Below, piece after piece: positions 1 to 8,625 of a stretch of 64,000 bases of DNA; positions within the stretch are counted from its first letter, which is position 1, and each line of letters begins with the position of its first letter. Source of the stretch: Paraburkholderia flava (lineage in GTDB: Bacteria; Pseudomonadota; Gammaproteobacteria; Burkholderiales; Burkholderiaceae); contig NZ_SMRO01000001.1 of NCBI RefSeq assembly GCF_004359985.1, positions 744,001 to 808,000 on the forward strand, in the 5' to 3' direction. Both the position numbers and the translations under genes were made by a program. The notes below the pieces were generated by a model that was not told the DNA's origin, did no database searches, and saw only the letters and a program-made list of their open reading frames with translations.

Positions 1-1697
1 AGCGTATGGCCGAGCCGCGTGCGCAGCGATTGCGGCGTACCCGTTTCCCCTTGCACCTGCGCGAAACCCGTCAACGGTGCCTGCGGATTCGAGAGCCAGT
101 AGCTGCCGTTGAAATTGCCCGCGTAGTCGCGACGCAGCAAACTCGGCATCTCGGTGACCGGCATTGCGCCGGGTATCGCGGTACGCGCGACGTCGGCGTT
201 TTTGCCGTTCATCCCAACCCATTCGCACGCGGACCGCGAGCCGTCGAGAAACGGCACGCCCGCCACGCGCTGATCGAATGCATGGCCTGCAGGCGTCGTG
301 CAGGCAGCGGCGAGCGTGTCGGGCACGTTCGGCACCGCGCCGATGTCGGCGAACCACACGCGCGGATCGCCACGGCCGATCGCGAGCGTGTTGACCCACG
401 GGAGCGCCGCGTAGCGCTTCTGGATCGAGATGAAATCGTCGAGCGACGTGGCCTTCCCCCACGCGAGAAAATTCGCGAACGCGCGTGTGTTGTCTTCGTT
501 CACGTCGCGCAGCGCGAATGCGTGCTTCGCGTTCCAGCCGAGTGCCGGCGACATCGCCGACAGATCCACCATCGGCCCGAACCGCGACCGGTACAGCACG
601 CGCGTAACGGGCGTGAGCTGCCCCGTCTTCATGTCGCGAACCTGTACGGTGACCGGCATCGGACGCATCGCTTCTTCGTGACCGTCGATCACATAGCGCG
701 TCGGGTCGCCGGGTACGAGTTTCAGTTCGAAGAAACCGAAGCGACGTGCGCTCGACACCGTATGCGTCCACGCGATGTCGTGATTGAAGCCGATCATGAT
801 CACCGGCACCGCGAGAAACGACACGCCGGCGACGTCGAGCTGGCCGGGGATCGTCAGTTGCGCCTGATAGAAACGGTCCGGGCCGCGCCAGAACCAGTGC
901 GGGTTGCCGAACAGCAGGCTGTGACCATCGCGGGTCGCCGAGCCGCCGAACACATACGCGTTGCTGCCGATGCCGACGTGACCGCCGACCGCCAGTTGGT
1001 CGGGATCGATCGGCTTCATGGCGGCGAGCGTCGCGCTATCGGTCAACGATGAAGTCGACGACGACTGCGCTTGCGGCACACGCGGCGGCTGCGCCTGCGC
1101 GATCTGCGACAGAAACCGTGTGCCGCCGCCCGCGAGCATCACCGCGACGAGACGGCGGTACAGATCGTCACTGGAGATCGGCTTGACCCACGGCTTGCCG
1201 GCGCATTCGGCATGCGCGCCCGGAAAGTTGCCGCGCTTCATCTCGTCGACGTAGCGGTTGTAGCCGTCGGCAAAACCCGCGACCAGTTCACGCAATTGCA
1301 GCGGCTGCGCGGCGCGATAGCGTGCGACTGCGTCGTCGTCGGCGATCGAGCGGAAGAAGAAATCGGCGTCGAGATTGCGAGGCTGGCCGAAGGTCGCCGC
1401 GTCGGGCGTCCGCGCGTCGGCGCCGAACCACGCGGAACGTTCGCCGCGCCACGTCAGAAACGCGTCGGCGAGCGTGCACAGGTTGTCCTGCGCCTGCACG
1501 TAACCGTAGCCATAGCCGAGGCTGCCCCAGTCGCGGGCTTCGACGTGCGGGATGCCGTCCTGGGTACGGCGTACGTCCACGCGATACGGCGTGGCAGAGG
1601 CTGCGGGGGACGCCGCGTGTGCGGCGGGCAGCACCGCAACGCTGATGACGGCAACGGTCGACAGGAGTCTGGAAAATCTGCGAAACAACGGAGTCAT
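1..1697 (-). CDS. Penicillin amidase/AHL acylase family Ntn-hydrolase (3' end beyond window)
   Basis: The minus-strand reading frame opens at an ATG (1697-1695) behind a GGGAG ribosome site and runs off the left edge after 565 codons, so the C-terminus is missing. Residues 1-29 form a signal peptide with a hydrophobic core ending in AHA-A. The alpha-chain-like region (about 35-230) is followed by GIGSNAYVFGG, whose Ser at about residue 245 fits the nucleophile exposed by autoproteolysis in the penicillin acylase superfamily. Family members are periplasmic heterodimers that hydrolyse amides such as acyl-homoserine lactones, aculeacin or penicillins. The substrate cannot be read from the sequence; quorum-signal degradation is one possibility. 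Overlapping plus-strand frames are shadows. Confidence 0.88.
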   Translation of the reverse strand, partial: MTPLFRRFSRLLSTVAVISVAVLPAAHAASPAASATPYRVDVRRTQDGIPHVEARDWGSLGYGYGYVQAQDNLCTLADAFLTWRGERSAWFGADARTPDAATFGQPRNLDADFFFRSIADDDAVARYRAAQPLQLRELVAGFADGYNRYVDEMKRGNFPGAHAECAGKPWVKPISSDDLYRRLVAVMLAGGGTRFLSQIAQAQPPRVPQAQSSSTSSLTDSATLAAMKPIDPDQLAVGGHVGIGSNAYVFGGSATRDGHSLLFGNPHWFWRGPDRFYQAQLTIPGQLDVAGVSFLAVPVIMIGFNHDIAWTHTVSSARRFGFFELKLVPGDPTRYVIDGHEEAMRPMPVTVQVRDMKTGQLTPVTRVLYRSRFGPMVDLSAMSPALGWNAKHAFALRDVNEDNTRAFANFLAWGKATSLDDFISIQKRYAALPWVNTLAIGRGDPRVWFADIGAVPNVPDTLAAACTTPAGHAFDQRVAGVPFLDGSRSACEWVGMNGKNADVARTAIPGAMPVTEMPSLLRRDYAGNFNGSYWLSNPQAPLTGFAQVQGETGTPQSLRTRLGHT

Positions 1698-1950
1698 GAC
1701 ACTCCCGGATGACGATGAAGAACCACGTGCCGACGCAGAACGACGAGGCGTTCCGACGGGAGTCGCGGGCACGCGACGAAACGGCGCGCATCGCACCGTG
1801 CGAAAACGGAGACGAAAGTGAAAGCGGCCGGAGATGGAATTGAAAAGCGCACTGAACAGCAATGTGGCTCGTATCTTACTGTGACGATACGCAATACGTC
1901 TGCAGGAGAGCCGTCCTCGTAATGAACGGTAACTACGTATGCGCGATGTG

Positions 1951-2844
1951 TCAGAAGTCGTCGGGGAAATCGAGTTCCCAGCGCACTTCGCTGCCGACGC
2001 TCAACTGCCGGCCCGCCCCTTCGATGACGATCGCGTTCTGCCCGAACGTCAGCCCGCCATCAACGCGCGCGTTCGCGCGCCAGCCGGCCATCGTGTCGAG
2101 CGGCTCGTTCGGCCACTGCGGATCGGGCCGGCCCGCGAGATGATCGACGGTGGTGATCGGACAGCGCGCACACGGTTTGACGAAGCGTAGTTCGATTGCG
2201 TCTTGTGTGCTGGTTGTACTGGCCGGCTGGATGGACAGCGTGCCGACGAAATCCTCCTCGAATGCCTCGATGCCGCGCAGCACGATGTTCGGACGGAAGC
2301 GGTTCATCGGAATCGCCGGTGCGCCTTTCGCAAGCAGACGGCGGTTCACTTCGTCGAGCGATGCCTCGCCGGTAACAAGCAACGGGAAGCCGTCGGCGAA
2401 CTGCGTCGGCGAGTCGACGCCCTGGGTCCACTGCTGGCTGGCGAGCCGCGTCTCGGCGCGGTCGAATCGCACCAACCGCACGTCGGTGCCGAGCACGCTG
2501 GAAAACCAGCGGGCCGGCGCATCGCCTTCGTCGAATGCGGTCACGGCGTCTTTCCAGATCGTCACGGGGATGCGTGCGGCGGCACGCGGTGCGTCGAGCG
2601 GCAGACGCAGCACCGTGTCCGCGCCGGGTGCCGACAGTTCGAGCATCCCGGTAGAGATCGACAGCACGGGATGGATCAGCGCCATCGCCGGGTACTGACG
2701 CTGCGAAACGAAATGCCCGTCGCGATCGATCACCATCCAGTGACGGTCCCACGCGAGCCCATGCGATTCGAGCAACGCGCTTTCGAGCGGAATACCGCCG
2801 CACGATTTGACCGGATAGACGAACAGCGCACTGACGAAAGGCAT
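1951..2844 (-). CDS. MOSC domain-containing protein
   Basis: A 297-residue protein starting at MPFVSALFVYPVKSCGG. An N-terminal MOSC beta-barrel (about 1-120) precedes the MOSC domain, which carries the motif KPCARCPITTVD near residue 225, where the Cys is the expected molybdenum/sulfur-carrying residue. The family transfers or binds Moco sulfur and includes mARC-type reductases and 6-N-hydroxylaminopurine detoxification proteins; the exact substrate is unknown. The upstream in-frame extension to 2946 is rejected because the family begins at MPF. It stands alone between unrelated genes, ending about 250 bases from the acylase start. Confidence 0.85.
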   Translation of the reverse strand: MPFVSALFVYPVKSCGGIPLESALLESHGLAWDRHWMVIDRDGHFVSQRQYPAMALIHPVLSISTGMLELSAPGADTVLRLPLDAPRAAARIPVTIWKDAVTAFDEGDAPARWFSSVLGTDVRLVRFDRAETRLASQQWTQGVDSPTQFADGFPLLVTGEASLDEVNRRLLAKGAPAIPMNRFRPNIVLRGIEAFEEDFVGTLSIQPASTTSTQDAIELRFVKPCARCPITTVDHLAGRPDPQWPNEPLDTMAGWRANARVDGGLTFGQNAIVIEGAGRQLSVGSEVRWELDFPDDF

Positions 2845-3021
2845 CGAAAACGACCGGCATGGGGAGTGCAGAACGCGTGACGTGCACGCGCGTCGACGCC
2901 ACGCGTCGATGGGGGCGATTTTCGCCTGGCGTTTTTGTTGCTGCAACCGGTCTGCGATGCGGGGGCTTGTTGTTATCGACGGATGGGGTGCGCGTCCGGC
3001 TGTTGTGCGGTACTGCGTGCT

Positions 3022-3798
3022 TCACGCGGCGGGGTTTCCTGTGTACGTGTCCGCGACTTGCGCTTCAGTATCGGCCACGCCGTCGTGCCGCTCGCCATAC
3101 GCAACGCAGGCCGCGTACCCCTCGATGCCGTCGATCCAGTGAAACCGCAGCCGACTTGCATCGGCTGCGATCGAGTCTTGCTCGGCAAACGGCTGCTGGA
3201 TACCGTCGACGAACGGATCGACAGCAATGCATTGCAGCCCCTCCGTAATGCCGAGGCCAAGCGCCTTCAGCAATGCTTCTTTCGCAGTCCAGCTGAGCAG
3301 AAAGCCGCGCAACTGCTTCTCAGGCGCGTGCTCTTCCAGCGCGCGCCGCTCGTCCGTCGTACACACGAGGTCGGCGAGCGGCGGCCAGTCGAGTGACGGA
3401 TCGATACGCTCGATATCGATGCCGACCACCCGCCCCGCCGAAATCGCGATCAACGCGTGCTCGCCCGCATGCGACACGTTGAACGACAGATCGGGATAAC
3501 CGTCGAGCGCAGGCCGGCCGTAGCGGCCCGCGATAAAGCGCAGCGCGTGCGGCGCTGCGCCGATCCGTCCGGCGAGCAGCATCCGCAGCGCGGCGCGCGC
3601 CGCGAGAAAGCGCGCGCGATCGGCGAACTGCCGGTAGCGGTCGGCGCGCTCGCGCTCGGCATCGTCGACGCTGCCGAGCAGCGGCGCGAGCGCCGCCGGA
3701 TCGGCAGGCACCGGCACGCGCCAGACCTCGACGTCCGCGGGCCAGCGACGCTGCGCGGTGACGCGCACCGGGTAGGTCCGCTCAGTGCGTCCTGTCAT
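3022..3798 (-). CDS. Sfp-type 4'-phosphopantetheinyl transferase
   Basis: This 258-residue enzyme should move phosphopantetheine from CoA to carrier-protein domains of peptide or polyketide synthases. The family signatures are present in order: NVSHAG (about 107-112), GIDIE (about 126-130, magnesium-binding Asp and Glu) and WTAKEALLKALG (about 170-181, catalytic Glu-Lys region). The ATG at 3798 is chosen because AAGGAG lies 8 bases upstream; an upstream in-frame ATG at 3819 has no ribosome site and its codons would contain that site. A Fur-like box lies 42 bases upstream, so activation of siderophore synthetases under iron limitation is the likely role. No siderophore synthetase is in the window. 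Confidence 0.92.
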   Translation of the reverse strand: MTGRTERTYPVRVTAQRRWPADVEVWRVPVPADPAALAPLLGSVDDAERERADRYRQFADRARFLAARAALRMLLAGRIGAAPHALRFIAGRYGRPALDGYPDLSFNVSHAGEHALIAISAGRVVGIDIERIDPSLDWPPLADLVCTTDERRALEEHAPEKQLRGFLLSWTAKEALLKALGLGITEGLQCIAVDPFVDGIQQPFAEQDSIAADASRLRFHWIDGIEGYAACVAYGERHDGVADTEAQVADTYTGNPAA

Positions 3799-3839
3799 CG
3801 ACTTCGCTCCTTCATTCATCGCACAACCCAGCTCACATA

Positions 3840-3856
3840 CAAATGAGAATCATTTG
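3840..3856. promoter_or_regulatory. Putative Fur box in divergent promoter
   Basis: The 17 bases CAAATGAGAATCATTTG form a perfect inverted repeat with 7-base arms (CAAATGA / TCATTTG) around GAA, closely matching the classical Fur consensus core (ATGATAATCAT type). It sits between the divergent phosphopantetheinyl transferase and nitroreductase genes, in locally AT-rich DNA suited to a promoter. Iron-dependent repression of both directions is inferred. Confidence 0.75.
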
Positions 3857-3926
3857 CAATTATACGGACTTTGTCTCATGATTCGGACTGTCTTGATATT
3901 CCCGCGATCCTTCAAGGTTTCTATTC

Positions 3927-4562
3927 ATGAACTCGCCTCTCACCGCTGCAGACACCGCCGACGCATCCATCGCCCCCTCCGACAGCTCACAGATCGTGCT
4001 GCAATCGCTGCTGTCGCGCCAGTCGTACTGGCCGCTGACCACGCCGGGCCCGAACGACGCCGAACTCGCGTCGATTTTCGACGCCGCGTTGCGCGCGCCG
4101 GATCACGGCAAGCTGCGTCCGTGGCGCTTCGTCTTCGTGCGCGGCGCCGCGCGGGCCGCACTCGGCGAAGTGCTGGTCGACATCGCACACACCCGCTCGC
4201 CGGACGAACCGCGCAGCGCGCATCAGCATCGCGCGCAGAAGGCTCAGGCCGCGCCCGTCATTATCGCGATCGCTGCGGCGGTCGATGCATCGTCGACGGT
4301 ACCCGAAGTCGAACAGCTGCTGTCGGTCGGCGCCGCTGCGATGAACATGCTCAACGCAATCCATGCGCTCGGTTACGGCGGCTTCTGGGCGACCGGTGCC
4401 GATTCGTATCACGCGCACATGCATGCATCGCTGGGCTTCGGTTCGGACGAACGGGTGCTCGGTTTCCTGTTCGTCGGCACGCCGCCTGACGCGCAACGCG
4501 ACACGGTTCGTCCGGAGCGCACGGCTTACGTGCGCGAATGGACCGGGCCGGCGACACGCTAA
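3927..4562 (+). CDS. Nitroreductase family protein (YdjA-like)
   Basis: A 211-residue FMN-dependent oxidoreductase of the nitroreductase fold. The core reads RAPDHGKLRPWRF near residue 57-69 (flavin phosphate and substrate region) and GYGGFWATG near 150, both typical of the YdjA branch. These enzymes use NAD(P)H to reduce nitro or other electron-poor compounds; the physiological substrate is not evident. It is the first gene downstream of the Fur-like box and is followed after 88 bases by an unknown gene and a degenerate transferase, suggesting an iron-responsive unit. The N-terminal 20 residues are low in conservation and the start is moderately certain. Confidence 0.85.
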   Translation: MNSPLTAADTADASIAPSDSSQIVLQSLLSRQSYWPLTTPGPNDAELASIFDAALRAPDHGKLRPWRFVFVRGAARAALGEVLVDIAHTRSPDEPRSAHQHRAQKAQAAPVIIAIAAAVDASSTVPEVEQLLSVGAAAMNMLNAIHALGYGGFWATGADSYHAHMHASLGFGSDERVLGFLFVGTPPDAQRDTVRPERTAYVREWTGPATR

Positions 4563-4650
4563 TAGTGTTGCCCGGCGTGCCGATGCCAGCACACCAGGTA
4601 GCACCGCCGTCGACATCAGCCGACGGCATCCGGTCCAGATCGGAGGTCCC

Positions 4651-5130
4651 ATGCATTTTCATAGCCCGCCCGTGAGGCAAAACTCGCTGCTCGACGATTC
4701 GCTCGCGCAGCATCCCGACGTCGCCGAGCTGACCGTCGTCAGCGCCGTGCGCACGTGGCTGCGTCCGCAGTGCGACGCGGTCCGTACGCGCAACAGCTGG
4801 CGTGATGTGCTGTCGGAAGCCGGCATGACCGCCGACGGCCTGACCTACTTCGACATGCTGATGCGTTCACTGATGCGCACTACGTGTCGTCCGCTCGACA
4901 TGCGCTGCCGGTGCGCCAGCGATCTCGCGAAAGACGAAGCCTCGCTACTGCAAACCATCGCGCTGCTGCAGAAGACTCACAGCCAGGCCGCGATGCAGTT
5001 GCTCAACGACTGGCTGCCGCAGCCTGCGGTGAGCGGCATGCTGAAGATCGCCCGCTGGTTCGCGATCTCGCTGCTCGACGCAGGCATCGTGATCCGCGTG
5101 CGCGTGCGGCGCGTCACGTACATGCATTGA
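4651..5130 (+). CDS. Hypothetical protein in Fur-box-linked unit
   Basis: A 159-residue soluble protein with no family I recognise. The start is well supported by CGGAGG seven bases upstream of the ATG. The sequence is mostly alpha-helical in appearance, with a Cys-containing stretch (CRPLDMRCRCAS, about residues 82-93) in the middle and a basic C-terminus (VIRVRVRRVTYMH). No signal peptide or clear membrane segment is present. It lies between the nitroreductase and the transferase-like gene, only 10 bases from the latter, so co-transcription and a shared role are likely. Confidence 0.75.
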   Translation: MHFHSPPVRQNSLLDDSLAQHPDVAELTVVSAVRTWLRPQCDAVRTRNSWRDVLSEAGMTADGLTYFDMLMRSLMRTTCRPLDMRCRCASDLAKDEASLLQTIALLQKTHSQAAMQLLNDWLPQPAVSGMLKIARWFAISLLDAGIVIRVRVRRVTYMH

Positions 5131-5140
5131 AGGCCAACGC

Positions 5141-6007
5141 GTGTCCACCACGACCTTCGCAACCCCTCTCGATGCGGCTACCGGCATGACACCGGGCGCC
5201 AGCCGCCGTCGGCGCAACGCGATACCTCATGCGATCTATCGCGTGCCGGATCTCGCGTTTCTGCCGCAGCGTCTCGCCTGGCAACGCCCGGACGGCGTCG
5301 CGCCGCCATCGGCCGGCGAGTTGCTGTTGTGGCGCTTTCGTCCGGAATGGCAGGCGATCTCGAAAGACACTGCGTACATGCGGCTGTCGAAGGCCGAACT
5401 CGCACGCGTGAAGAATCATCCGAACCGCGCGCTCGGCAAGCGCTTCGCAGTCGGCCGCGCGATGCTGCGCGGCGTGCTCGCGGAGATGCTCGACTGCGCA
5501 CCCGCCGACGTCGCGTTGAGCGACGACACGCGCGGCCAGCCGGTATTCGTCGATGCGCATCGCGAGCACATCAGGATGCAGGTCGCGTATGCGGGCGTGT
5601 GGATCGTGATCGGTCTCGCGACGACACCGTTAGGCTTCGGTACGCGGCTCCCGGCTCCGGCTCAGGACGACGCCGACAGCATCGAAGGCCCACTCGCCGC
5701 CGCACCCCTTGCGCGCACACCGCTCGCGCAATCGATCGAACTACGCAGCCGCGTCCGTTACGCGAGCCTGCTCGCGGCCACCGGCGAACCGCTCGTCGAT
5801 ACCGATGCGTACGCGCTACGCCAGGACACCGCCGCATGCTTCGTCGAAACCGGCGAGGCAAACTGTACGAACGGCCCGACGCGCTGGCACATCCTCGACG
5901 TGCCGATGCCCGGTGCGATTCATACGGCCGTCGCGGTCGCGCAACCGGTCACGCGAATTCAGGCGTTCGGCTGGGCGAGTCCCGATGGGCGTGTCGACGC
6001 AGGCTAA
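5141..6007 (+). CDS. Degenerate phosphopantetheinyl-transferase-like protein
   Basis: A 288-residue protein beginning at a GTG 10 bases after the preceding stop. Its middle (about 80-165) resembles the N-terminal half of Sfp-type transferases: RLSKAELARV, GKRFAVGRAMLRGVLAEML, then MQVAYAGVWIVIG in the place of the NVSHAG strand. Where real enzymes have GxDxE, this protein reads PLGFGTRL, so both magnesium ligands are absent, and no W-x3-KEA-x3-K motif follows. It may be a pseudoenzyme or have a changed function. The intact transferase lies across the divergent promoter, so the two may share a process. Confidence 0.7.
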   Translation: MSTTTFATPLDAATGMTPGASRRRRNAIPHAIYRVPDLAFLPQRLAWQRPDGVAPPSAGELLLWRFRPEWQAISKDTAYMRLSKAELARVKNHPNRALGKRFAVGRAMLRGVLAEMLDCAPADVALSDDTRGQPVFVDAHREHIRMQVAYAGVWIVIGLATTPLGFGTRLPAPAQDDADSIEGPLAAAPLARTPLAQSIELRSRVRYASLLAATGEPLVDTDAYALRQDTAACFVETGEANCTNGPTRWHILDVPMPGAIHTAVAVAQPVTRIQAFGWASPDGRVDAG

Positions 6008-6016
6008 AGAACATCA

Positions 6017-6685
6017 TTAAGCAGTAGCCAAACGATTCAGATCGGCCGGCTCGAGCACGGCCTGCGGCGCACCGTGCCGCGCGACTTCGAGCATCGCCTG
6101 GCCGAGACTCTCGGTAGTCTGCACCTGTGCGGGGAAGAGCCGCCGCAGTGTCGACAGCAACGGCGCGAGTACCACGTAGGCCGCGTCATACAGCCTGGTT
6201 TTCGAGCGCACGCCGTGCAGCGGCTGGATCACACCCGGCCTGAACAGATACACCGCATTGAACGGCAACCGGCGCAGCGCGTTCTCGGTGCGTCCCTTCA
6301 CGCGCGCCCACATCACGCGACCCTGCTCGCTGCTGTCGGTACCACGACCCGACACGTAGACGAACGTCATCGACGGATTGAGCCGCGCAAGCACGCTTGC
6401 CGCCGCGAGCGTGAGGTCGTACGTGATGCGCGCATAGTCCGCCTCCTGCATCCCCACCGACGACACGCCAAGACAATAGAAACACGCATCGTAGCCGGAC
6501 AGTTCGTCGTCGAGACCCGTGTAGTCAGTCAGATCACGCCGCACCAGTTCGTGCAGACGAGGATCGAGTTGTCCGGTCGCCGTGCGCCCGACCGTAAGCG
6601 CCTGCGTCACGTCCGCATCGCGCAGACATTCGCGCAACACGCCCTGCCCGACCATCCCGGTCGCGCCGAAAATCATCACTTTCAT
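6017..6685 (-). CDS. NAD(P)-binding oxidoreductase, atypical SDR
   Basis: A 222-residue Rossmann-fold protein starting MKVMIFGATGMVGQGVLRE; GATGMVGQG is the dinucleotide-binding loop. Further in, YCLGVSS, then VYVSGRGTDSS with a downstream K, follow the atypical SDR (NmrA/epimerase-like) pattern; a strict YxxxK is not obvious. The start is chosen at 6685 because it overlaps the upstream gene's stop in an ATGA tetranucleotide, indicating translational coupling. It is the last gene of a three-oxidoreductase operon that a TetR protein probably controls. Substrate unknown. Confidence 0.82.
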   Translation of the reverse strand: MKVMIFGATGMVGQGVLRECLRDADVTQALTVGRTATGQLDPRLHELVRRDLTDYTGLDDELSGYDACFYCLGVSSVGMQEADYARITYDLTLAAASVLARLNPSMTFVYVSGRGTDSSEQGRVMWARVKGRTENALRRLPFNAVYLFRPGVIQPLHGVRSKTRLYDAAYVVLAPLLSTLRRLFPAQVQTTESLGQAMLEVARHGAPQAVLEPADLNRLATA

Positions 6686-7647
6686 GTCATTGCCTCCGCG
6701 GGCCATCGGGCATCCACGAGCGGCACGGAGACCGTCCATAGCCGCGATGCCAACGCCTCGTCGCGCACTTTCCTGCCGATGGTCGCCGCACCCACCGGTC
6801 CCTTCAGTTCGAATCGTCCCACCGGCCCATAGTAGCCCCCGGGCTGCGCTTGCGGCGACGTTGCAGCGAACAGCGTCGGCAGCGCGCCGTCCGCAGCGGA
6901 TTGCGACAGGTACGGTGCGAGCGCTTTCGTCAGACGCTCCATCGTCGAACGTCCCGCGACGCGTCCGAGATTCGGCCCCGACGTTTGCAGACCGGTCGTC
7001 GCGTAACCCGGATGACACACGACGCACGTGAGCCCCCAGCGATGCAGATCACTTCGACGCTGCAGCTCGAACGCAAACAGCGACATCGCGAGCTTCGACT
7101 GCGCATACGCGCGCCACGGGTGATAGCGGCGCTCCCATTGCAGGTCGTCGAAATGAATATCGGACAGCAGACGATCCGCCCCGCTGCTCACGTTGACGAC
7201 GCGGGTACCGATGCGCGTGTCGCGCCCCGCGCGCAGCAGCGGCAGCAATCGCGCGGTCAACGCGAAATGACCCAGATAGTTCGTGCCGAACTGCAACTCG
7301 AAACCGTCGTGCGTGGTGTGGCGCGTGGGCGGCGTCATCACGCCGCCGTTGTTCACGAGCAGATCGAGCGAAGCATGCCGATTAGAAAAGCTCTCGGAGA
7401 ATGCGCGGATCGACGCGAGATTCGCGAGATCGAGATGCTCGTAGCGCACGTTCGCGCCCGGATGAATCGCGCGGATGCGGGTCAGCGCGACGCCGCCCTT
7501 CGCGGCATCGCGTCCGGTGAGCACGACCTCGGCACCCGCGCCGGCCAGCGCGAGCGCTGCCTCGTAGCCGATGCCGCCGGTCGCGCCCGTCACGACGACG
7601 AGACGCCCGTGCTGATCCGGAATATCGTCGGTGGTCCAGTTCTTCAC
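6682..7647 (-). CDS. Short-chain dehydrogenase/reductase
   Basis: A 321-residue classical SDR with an extended C-terminus, similar in layout to retinol-dehydrogenase/WW-domain-oxidoreductase-like bacterial SDRs. Visible signatures are TGATGGIGYE (about 20-29, NAD(P) binding), NNGGVM near 100 (in place of NNAG), NVSSGA with the catalytic Ser, and YAQSKLAMS with the catalytic Tyr-Lys pair. It overlaps the next gene by 4 bases and begins 9 bases after the upstream SDR, so the three are one operon. Confidence 0.88.
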   Translation of the reverse strand: MKNWTTDDIPDQHGRLVVVTGATGGIGYEAALALAGAGAEVVLTGRDAAKGGVALTRIRAIHPGANVRYEHLDLANLASIRAFSESFSNRHASLDLLVNNGGVMTPPTRHTTHDGFELQFGTNYLGHFALTARLLPLLRAGRDTRIGTRVVNVSSGADRLLSDIHFDDLQWERRYHPWRAYAQSKLAMSLFAFELQRRSDLHRWGLTCVVCHPGYATTGLQTSGPNLGRVAGRSTMERLTKALAPYLSQSAADGALPTLFAATSPQAQPGGYYGPVGRFELKGPVGAATIGRKVRDEALASRLWTVSVPLVDARWPAEAMT

Positions 7648-7656
7648 GATGAATGC

Positions 7657-8523
7657 CTAGCGGTCGGGAAATTCGGGAATCGGACCGGACGCGATCACGT
7701 CGGTCGACATGCTGACCTCGCGCCATGCGTCCGCTGCGCGCACGCGCTCCGAGTCGATCTGATTGAAGAAATGCAGTGCGTCGCTGCCGAGCAGCAGATG
7801 TGCGGGCGGGTTGCCATGCTCGGCGATCCGCAGCACGACCTGCGCGACGCGCGCCGGATCGCCGGCCTCGTTGCCGATGTGCGACTTGAACAGTTCCAGC
7901 AACGCGCCGACGCTCGGCTCGTAGTCGGGCAGCAACGCCGGAATCTGGCTGCGTGCCACCGTACCCCAGTCGGTACGCATGCCGCCCGGCTCAAGCGCGA
8001 CGACCTTGATACCGAGCGGCGCGACTTCCTGCGCGATGACTTCGGTGAAGCCACCGACCGCCCACTTCGCCGACTGATATGCGGAAAGACCCGCCATCCC
8101 GATGCGTCCGCCCACCGACGAAATATTGACGATATGCCCCGAACGCTGCGCACGCATCGCGGGCAACACGGCGCGTGTGAGATTCACGACGCCGAAGAAA
8201 TTCGTCTCGATCTGCGCGCGAAAATCTTCGTCGCTGCTCTGCTCGAGCGGCGCGACGTGGCCGTAGCCCGCGTTGTTGACCAGCACGTCGAGACGACCGA
8301 ATGCGTCGAGCGCAACCTGTACCGCAGCACGCGCAGCGGCTGCATCGGTGACGTCGAGCGCGACCGTACGCAGACGTTGTTCGCCGAACTGCGCCTGCAG
8401 ATCGGCGAGGCGCCCAGGATCGCGTGCGGCTGCGACGACGCGATGTCCCGCGGCCAGCGCTGCATCGAGAATATGACGGCCGAGGCCGCGTGCACTACCG
8501 GTGATCAACCATACCTTGGACAT
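7657..8523 (-). CDS. Short-chain dehydrogenase/reductase
   Basis: A 288-residue classical SDR. It shows TGSARGLGRH (about 8-17) for cofactor binding, NNAGYG near residue 87, NISSVGG with the catalytic Ser, and YQSAKWAVGG with Tyr-x3-Lys. It is the first gene of the three-gene oxidoreductase operon. A TGAGTG/CACTCA operator-like palindrome lies 60 bases upstream of its start, between it and the end of the TetR gene, which suggests repression by that regulator. Substrate not determinable. Confidence 0.88.
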   Translation of the reverse strand: MSKVWLITGSARGLGRHILDAALAAGHRVVAAARDPGRLADLQAQFGEQRLRTVALDVTDAAAARAAVQVALDAFGRLDVLVNNAGYGHVAPLEQSSDEDFRAQIETNFFGVVNLTRAVLPAMRAQRSGHIVNISSVGGRIGMAGLSAYQSAKWAVGGFTEVIAQEVAPLGIKVVALEPGGMRTDWGTVARSQIPALLPDYEPSVGALLELFKSHIGNEAGDPARVAQVVLRIAEHGNPPAHLLLGSDALHFFNQIDSERVRAADAWREVSMSTDVIASGPIPEFPDR

Positions 8524-8583
8524 ACCGAACTCCTTCGAAAACGCCGACCTTGATCGGCAGGGTTTGATTCAGATTCATTTAAT

Positions 8584-8601
8584 TGAGTGAATACACACTC
8601 A
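8584..8601. promoter_or_regulatory. Putative TetR operator upstream of SDR operon
   Basis: TGAGTGAATACACACTCA: half-sites TGAGTG and CACTCA separated by 6 bases, in AT-rich DNA just upstream of the SDR gene starting at 8523. The same half-sites, with a 2-base spacer, occur in front of the neighbouring tetR gene. The different spacing weakens the match. Confidence 0.55.
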
Positions 8602-8625
8602 TTAAAAAGCCAATAAAAAACGCGG

